From the NCBI GenBank assembly GCA_001632425.1, contig KV425612.1:30098-94097 (forward strand): DNA of 64,000 nucleotides. Reading direction: 5' to 3'. The notes beneath the pieces were generated by a model. It was not told the origin of the DNA, ran no database searches, and saw only the letters and a list, made by a program, of their open reading frames with translations. The DNA comes from Neolentinus lepideus HHB14362 ss-1. Its lineage: Eukaryota; Basidiomycota; Agaricomycetes; Gloeophyllales; Gloeophyllaceae. The position numbers and the translations under genes are program-made. This document shows, one piece after another, positions 58,601 to 64,000 of this stretch. The stretch's first letter is position 1. The number at the start of each line of letters is the position of its first letter.

Positions 58601-59504
58601 ATGGGTAGGTGTCAGCGGTGTATTGTCAAGAGCGACATTCAGCCAGCGCACATCCTTGACGTCGGGCGTTGCCACAAGGTTCCTGGTGTTGTTGGTTTTC
58701 AGATCCACCAACTTTATGTAGCCGCCTTCGGATATAGAAAATACGCCGTCACCGGCTGCACACCAACCCGATATATTAGCATTGCGCGCATGTGTAGATA
58801 GAGGGCTATCGTAGCTACAGGGAGAGGTCGATGTGCAACTTCGGCCACGGGGGTGTCGCACTGAGGCAATTCATAAACCTGCCTGAATATAGGCCGGTCT
58901 ACGGATTGCTTCAGTGACTAGGACTCCACAAGACGTATCCACGACAGAGCTCGCACATCCCGCTCCCGCCACATAAGCTTACCTTCGGGTACCCAGCGAA
59001 GACCACGTCTGTCAACCCGGAATGTTCCATTGAAGATATGATCCATGGTAATATGTTGGGCGCCCGGCACATGGTGTGAAGAGCCGGAGTATGACCTGGC
59101 TGCAAAAGCCCCAATGAATGCAGCGAGCAATACAAGAGACACTAGGCATATGACGAGCCAACGAAGGGACGAGGGACGCTAAAGATGCTTAGTCTAGCAA
59201 TGTACATGACCTTAATATCTGTTGCACGTACCTTCTTAGTTCCGCCTACAACCAGCACGCCCTCTTCCTCGTACAAGTCATCCGGACCTCGTTCAGCAAT
59301 GCCTGGCGATCGGGAGAGTTTGGGTGACTTCTCCAACAGCCCTTCGTCTTCGTCGTCGGAGCTAGGCGGATCGAAGGGCCCATCGCCGTAATATGGAGTC
59401 GGCATGGTTCCAGTAACACTTCTCCGGTGGTCTTGAGTATTATATGGGGCCAAGGGACCCTCCTCTGCTTCCTGAGACAGCCGGTCATAGGACGTGCCGT
59501 TCAT
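55694..59504 (-). CDS. Dipeptidyl aminopeptidase, type II membrane (DPP IV family)
   Basis: A serine peptidase of family S9B, like yeast Ste13/Dap2, removing N-terminal dipeptides in the late Golgi or vacuole. Start ATG 59504 ([20 protein letters not shown]), an acidic cytosolic tail, then a membrane anchor ([19 protein letters not shown]). Beta-propeller segments follow ([50 protein letters not shown] with the DPP IV Glu-Glu motif in VYEEE). The hydrolase domain has [10 protein letters not shown], the nucleophile [10 protein letters not shown] (after an intron between GW and SYGG), [10 protein letters not shown] with the catalytic Asp, and [11 protein letters not shown] with the His. Stop TAG 55694-55696. 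Many short introns; triad intact. Confidence 0.92.
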
Positions 59505-61275
59505 GACTGCTGACTGTTATATTGGACCAAAGTATTTCGTTCTTCCAAAAGGACCCTAATGAATTCGGTCGTCTACTTGCTAGATATTACAGCATGAACG
59601 CGGATCCGACGCGAGGGTTCACAGATGTCGAACAGCGCAAGTCAAGGGGCCAACGGCAAGAAAACGCGCGACGTCAACCCTGTAGAGTGAACGAGGACCC
59701 CGGGACCCCTATGTAATGCAGAGACCACCCCCTAATTAGGCAATATGTGGCTGGAGTGATTACAAGGCGCGAGGAAACAAGTCGAATTACAGGAAAACTG
59801 TGGTACGATGGTGCCCAGGAACCATTTATATACAAGATACACTTAACATACATGCTTTGATATGGATATGATAAGGTTTGAGTCTGTACTAGATACGAAA
59901 AGGCTTACGGGGAGCTGGCAGGCTTGATCAGTAATCGACTTATCGTCTGCTGAATCCTGTGCAATTGTCGTATTTCCTGGAGACTTGTCATGATTGCATT
60001 CATGCTTAAACATCACTCTCCTGGCTTATACGGATGATGAGGCGCTCATTCACGGATGGTTATTTCTGATTGGTTTGTGCGTCTGAGGTCCGAACATGCA
60101 CAGTCTTATCCTCGCTCCATGTCTTAAGAATTTTATGGAATATAGTAATTTAATAATTGTCTGGTTCTTATATAATGCTACAAATCCAAGGTCCAGAGCT
60201 GAAATGTACACTAATTCCCGCATCGTACATACTTTGTATCTCGATATGTGTGCCACTTGTATCTGGGTTCACAACACATTAGCACAGCAATAGCAAGGTA
60301 TAAGAATTAGACTTCTTATTAGTGACACACATTGTTCTTTATCTTATGAGTAGGACGTACCAATATCTCGAGATACAGCAGGCGGATTGATGCCACATGG
60401 CGCAGGTGTCCAAATACGGTAGCTAGTGGCGGAGGCAAGTAGGATTGTTGCACACACCATGCGATTTTGGCTTCTCATGTTAAAGATAATTGTATGCCAA
60501 TGTATTGTACTATCATTTATGAGTATACTACACACTTTTGGCATGGTATGAAATGCTGTGGAAGGTGCCAGCCAAGATTGAACGCTAACAGTGCAAAAAA
60601 GTGAAAATATGGACCCCGGGGACCAGTCAGGGGGTTACCACCCGAGGGTTGACGTCGCCGGCAATACCCGCGTTGGCCCCTTGGCGCAAGTCCAGTCAGG
60701 TTGTGTCGAAGACGCGTCCTCAGTCTTTCGAACTTCTTGCACGCTATGAGAGGCCCTTTCGCCCGATTTCTTTGGGACCTCTTGCAGTAGAGGTGCAGGC
60801 GCAAGAGACAGCGTAGGCTCGAGAACCAGCCACTTCGCAATTAAAGCTCCGCTCGCGGAACTCGGTCGACTTGCGAAGCGGCTGGGCAAATCTGATGGCA
60901 GTTTGGCGCGCGGCGTGACACTGCGCCAAATGTATGTTCGGACTTAGGCTCGTGACCACCCTCTCGATTGAGCGATTGAGGGCAGAATCGCTCTAGAGAG
61001 GCTGGTCGATATTGCGTCAGAATAACCGGGCTGTCAACTAAGTACTCGCGCCACAGTTGCCGAGAGCTGCCGAACGCCGCCGAACGCTGCCGATCTATGA
61101 CTTGTAGTCGAGTAAGAAGCGTTTGTAGTGGAGTAAGTAGCCTTGTATTACAGTAAGCAATGCTTGTAGTCTCAATACAAACGCGTGCAGTGGCGTCGCA
61201 GTCGCGTCGCGTCTAAGTCTCACATCTGGCACACTTGCTCGTATACCGCCTCACTTTACTATATGCTACTCATTA
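59505..61275. other. Intergenic, repeat-rich to the right
   Basis: Little coding signal. At 61070-61090 there is a GCCGAACGC-type short repeat, and at 61100-61160 three spaced copies of a TTGTAGTsgAGTAAG-like unit. A plus/minus pair of short ORFs at 60.5-60.9 kb has no recognised content. Confidence 0.4.
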
Positions 61276-61512
61276 ATGGATAGACTCTCTCGTTTAGACA
61301 GTATTCTACGTAAACTGGCTAATAATATTCCGAGGAACTTTTTCTTGCTGTTCAATACTCTTATCCCGTCTAATCTAGCTCCTTCTCCGCGCTTTATCGC
61401 AACACTCTCTTGGCACGAAAAAATTGATGTCTACCGTGTCTGTATCCTGTGCTATTTGCTGACCATCAAAGGGAAGAAGATTGTCCCGTGGGACTACGGA
61501 GGTGAATACTGA
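61276..61512 (+). CDS. Short ORF, 78 aa, unknown
   Basis: Begins MDRLSRLDSILRKLANNI and has a hydrophobic stretch (YRVCILCYLLTI) before a basic end. It overlaps the next minus-strand ORF by 19 bp tail-to-tail. Could be part of a decayed repeat. Confidence 0.2.
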   Translation: MDRLSRLDSILRKLANNIPRNFFLLFNTLIPSNLAPSPRFIATLSWHEKIDVYRVCILCYLLTIKGKKIVPWDYGGEY

Positions 61513-61769
61513 TAATAAGGCATGCTATATGTCGTGGGGGTGGGATAATACATATTATATGGGCGCTGTACATGAGGGGTTGTCAGATAATAAGGGTAAT
61601 AACTAACTGGCACTGAGGTGGGTGCTGTATACGAGGGTGCTGTGGTTGGATGTTGTGGATTTTGCAGTATAGTCGGAAGCATAGCTGCATGCTGCAACGG
61701 CGGCACCTGGTAACTGGTTCTCGCCAAGATCTCGTTTGCGGTAGGTGGCCTTGTATGCTTGTTAGACAT
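61494..61769 (-). CDS. Tyr/Pro/Thr-rich protein or exon, 91 aa
   Basis: From ATG 61769 (MSNKHTRPPTANEILARTSY) through a Pro-Tyr-Thr-rich tract with repeated YYP/YYL triplets to TAG at 61494. The composition is protein-like but no family is recognised; it may be the last exon of a longer minus-strand gene. Confidence 0.35.
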   Translation of the reverse strand: MSNKHTRPPTANEILARTSYQVPPLQHAAMLPTILQNPQHPTTAPSYTAPTSVPVSYYPYYLTTPHVQRPYNMYYPTPTTYSMPYYQYSPP

Positions 61770-62224
61770 TGTGCTATATACGATACTGAAAACTATGACG
61801 TTCCAAATGCACTTTTATTTGAACGCGCAAATGATGAGCCCGAGCGCAGCACTCGAGGCCAGCTCACATCACTGTCACATGGTGTTACGTCGTGACATGC
61901 AAACATTAATTGCCCACAGAAAGCGGGGCGTCTGTGGCTAAGCAAAAAAAAGTACATAGAAAGATACAGATGGTGAATACCATAAATTTGAGACAAAAAA
62001 AAGCTTCTGCATGACCAATTTGAGGTCACTAGATGCGACTTACACACTTAACCTCGTAATTGCTGGGCACAGCCACTTTAGAAGTCCGTGACGCGGTCAG
62101 CGAGTAGCGAGTGTCAATGTGCGAGATATAACCTCGATTTATGGAGGAAAATGAGATCATATGTATTGTATTTATTGTCATGTACTATAGAGTTTCACAA
62201 AACATCACGAAGTGATCCTATTAC

Positions 62225-62497
62225 TCAAATCATATAGCCTTTAGCCCATGGACTAGGTTCATCCTCGATGTCGTCAGAAAGCTGGATGTATGCGGAATGT
62301 GTTGCTGCCTGATGTGTTACCGAGGTTGTTGCCTGAGTACTAGGATCAGCCCGCAATGGTAGTGCATCCAAAGACGGGTCAAGCCACGTTGAATGGCCAG
62401 ATGTAGTGTTAGATGATGTCATACACGGCGGGCAAGCGAGGTGTCCTTTTTCGCAGAGGCTGAGAAAAAGGACACTATGTCCTGTTACAGCGACCAT
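62225..62497 (-). CDS. Short protein or exon with a Cys-rich start, ~90 aa
   Basis: Starts at ATG 62497 inside the left inverted-repeat arm (MVAVTGHSVLFLSLCEKGHL, then ACPPC), continues Ser/Thr-rich with an acidic end (LSDDIEDEPSPWAKG). The same N-terminal peptide is encoded in the right arm on the other strand, there cut by a stop. No family recognised. Confidence 0.3.
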   Translation of the reverse strand: MVAVTGHSVLFLSLCEKGHLACPPCMTSSNTTSGHSTWLDPSLDALPLRADPSTQATTSVTHQAATHSAYIQLSDDIEDEPSPWAKGYMI

Positions 62498-62556
62498 CAA
62501 AAGATTTCCGATGCTGCGTCATGATGGCGTCATTGCTGTGATCATGTGGTCATCAC
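62421..62556. repeat. Left arm of a ~135-bp inverted repeat
   Basis: Pairs with 63486-63620 (reverse complement, roughly 85-90% identical by eye, one 1-nt gap near the outer end). Similarity stops sharply on both sides. Confidence 0.8.
62441..62475. repeat. Hairpin GTGTCCTTTTTC...GAAAAAGGACAC, left copy
   Basis: 16-nt arms around a 3-nt loop with one internal mismatch (G against A). The right copy keeps both arms but has a different mismatch and loop. Confidence 0.8.
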
Positions 62557-62732
62557 GTCACGAAATATTGAGTTTCCCACAGCATGGGCCGTTTGCCATC
62601 GGCAGTGGTCTCAAGTCCAGTGTCCGTGCTGTCACACGTATACACATAGAAAGACCGTATGGTAGATTACATGCAAGAAATAGAAATAGTAACCAAAACC
62701 GGAAAGATTAGGTGAGATACAGAGCAACGCCT

Positions 62733-63001
62733 TCACCCAGCGCACTCGCTGTTTCTGTAAACTGTTGAATAGTTTGCAACACTCCGCTTAGCTTTCTTGT
62801 CCTCAGTCTTCTTTTGCGCCTTCGCCTGACACTTAGCAAACTCTTCGCTATGATGATCTCCTACCTGGCTTGGTAATCCACTCGCCGACCTTCAATTTCC
62901 TGATGCAAAACCTGCTCTACATAAGCAGCAAACTCGGGGGTTATTTGCTGGACTAGCGGTGGAGCAGCTTGTACAGCAGAGTTTGGCTGGTCGGACGACA
63001 T
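62733..63001 (-). pseudogene. Possible decayed coding segment (frameshifted)
   Basis: From ATG 63001: MSSDQPNSAVQAAPPLVQQI, then ITPEFAAYVEQVLHQEIEGR, an in-frame TAG after VDYQAR; the next frame continues as VGDHHSEEFAKCQAKAQKKT with a Lys-rich end. A one-base shift would join them; no intron fits in the gap. Nuclear/nucleic-acid-binding flavour only. It lies inside the inverted-repeat loop. Confidence 0.35.
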
Positions 63002-63485
63002 TGACGATCGTCTTCAGACAAAGAAAGGGTCAGACTGCGAGGTAGGAGAACTCAGCATGGCAACAATGCTGAATGCCAACCAGGTTATGATGTAAAATGG
63101 ATAGTATGCGTCGGTTACTGACCCTTCTGAACACTCGAAAATAGCTGCATGACAATTGCAGTCAGCGCCATGCACGGATCCAGGGATTGACAGAATGCTC
63201 TTTGGCACTTGTGTTTGAACATTGTTATAGACTCGATTAACGTGTAGACATGTAGACGAATATTAAATTATGACTTAGGTCCGTTCTTGACTGTGTGGGA
63301 CTGAAACTCGGAAAGGCCCGATGCTGTGTGACATACTATCATATGTCACATAGAAGCTTTCGGATGACAACCTAAGGTCCAAAAATGTTACTAATAGGAT
63401 TATTAGGGCAATGTACAATGCCTTGCATTGAAAAACTGAGCGCCGGATGATTTTCCAATACATATTTACAGGTTGCATGCTTCTG

Positions 63486-63620
63486 TGATGTGACCACATG
63501 ATCCGGCAATGATGCCATCATGACGCAGCATCGGAAATCCTTTGAAGGTTGCTGTAACAGGACATAGTGTCCTTTTTCTCAGCTGCTGCGAAAAAGGACA
63601 CCTCATTTGCCCACCGTGAT
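63486..63620. repeat. Right arm of the ~135-bp inverted repeat
   Basis: Reverse complement of 62421-62556. It contains the stop codon of the gene running off the right edge. Confidence 0.8.
63567..63601. repeat. Hairpin GTGTCCTTTTTC...GAAAAAGGACAC, right copy
   Basis: Same 35-nt stem-loop as 62441-62475, with T against C at the mismatch and a CTG loop. Confidence 0.8.
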
Positions 63621-64000
63621 AGCTGCACTGGCCTCCCCTGCACCGGCGTACATGAAAAGGGAGCTGACAGGTGGAGGAGATGGTGAGAGTGACAGAGGTG
63701 GGATTATTGGCGAAGGATGTGGGCGCAAGTGGCGGGAAATCGGGGACGATGGTTCAAATTCCATGTCTGAAGGTGTGTCTTCAGAGTCAGACTTGATGAT
63801 GATGGGTGTCGTTCCTCGTGTCAGCGTGCTATTGCCTTCATAGTAGAGATATAGAATTAGACAATAATTAAAACAATAGAGTGTATGACATGCACTTGTA
63901 CCTCTGCTGTTTGATGTTGTCGCAGTTGCAGTATCTACAAGTAATGAGTGATATTCGGTAGACCGGACTGCACTTGCTCACCTTTTTCCTTTCCTTTTCC
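63603..64000 (-). CDS. Pro/Ser-rich protein, 5' part outside the window
   Basis: Three exon pieces join in phase on the minus strand: a Lys/Gly-rich end of an exon at 63982-64000 (GKGKEK), a short exon ~63903-63936 (DTATATTSNSRG) and the main exon from ~63840. The main exon encodes NSTLTRGTTPIIIKSDSEDT, MEFEPSSPISRHLRPHPSP and a Pro/Ser tract, ending ITVGK at TGA 63603-63605. Introns are ordinary (GTGAGC..TAG, GTACAA..AAG). No domain visible; basic and acidic-Ser stretches hint at a nuclear protein. The stop lies inside the right repeat arm. Confidence 0.5.

Noticed and set aside
1..64000. CRISPR arrays, phage or bacterial defence systems
   Set aside because: No regularly spaced repeats of that kind; the DNA is intron-rich fungal.

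Overview
The window looks like part of a filamentous basidiomycete genome, probably an agaricomycete. Genes are packed on both strands and broken by many short introns, mostly 45-70 nt with GT..AG ends. The proteins are fungal (Kre9-like wall protein, Ett1-like, Inp2/vezatin-like, LisH/Flo8-like). Nothing bacterial or viral is recognised, and there is no CRISPR array. Gene models were assembled by hand by joining frames across splice sites. Where every exon is listed, the exon lengths sum to whole codons.

Layout. Positions 1-2.6 kb hold the 3' end of an RNA polymerase III subunit gene (RPC8/Rpc25), an intron-containing tRNA-Asn and a small INO80 Iec3-like gene. At 3.4-5.9 kb lies an HSF-type transcription factor with two coding minisatellites. 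From 5.9 to 10.6 kb is gene-poor DNA with two copies of a short palindrome. From 10.6 to 15.5 kb come a Ser/Arg-rich protein of unknown function, mitochondrial ATP synthase subunit 4 and a FAD monooxygenase. From 16 to 19.1 kb is a decay zone: a possible transcription-factor relic, a dead TAP-type peptidase gene and a TA-flanked MITE. From 19.4 to 23.8 kb are two surface-protein genes, one Kre9/Knh1-like and one Ser/Thr-rich with a single membrane span. From 24.4 to 25.5 kb is a dead short-chain dehydrogenase.

From 26 to 59.5 kb the DNA is gene-dense. It carries Arp2 and pyridoxal kinase (divergent), a 1735-aa protein with three START-like modules and a membrane anchor, a LisH/Flo8-like co-regulator, a pogo-like MITE, a vezatin/Inp2-like myosin-binding protein, RNase H2 subunit C, an intact SDR, actin-binding protein Abp1 divergent from a mitochondrial carrier, an Ett1/Nro1-like protein and a type II membrane dipeptidyl aminopeptidase. 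From 59.5 to 64 kb is repeat-rich, with short doubtful ORFs, a ~135-bp inverted repeat around ~0.9 kb, and the 3' part of a gene that runs off the right edge.

How the genes relate. Most are unrelated housekeeping genes. Three act on actin or its motors (Arp2, Abp1 and the vezatin/Inp2-like protein), and Abp1 is a known Arp2/3 partner, but no operon-like logic is visible. I did not find a convincing new multi-gene system. The least explained parts are the right-hand repeat region, the paired palindromes at 7.3-7.5 kb, and the structure of the two MITEs.
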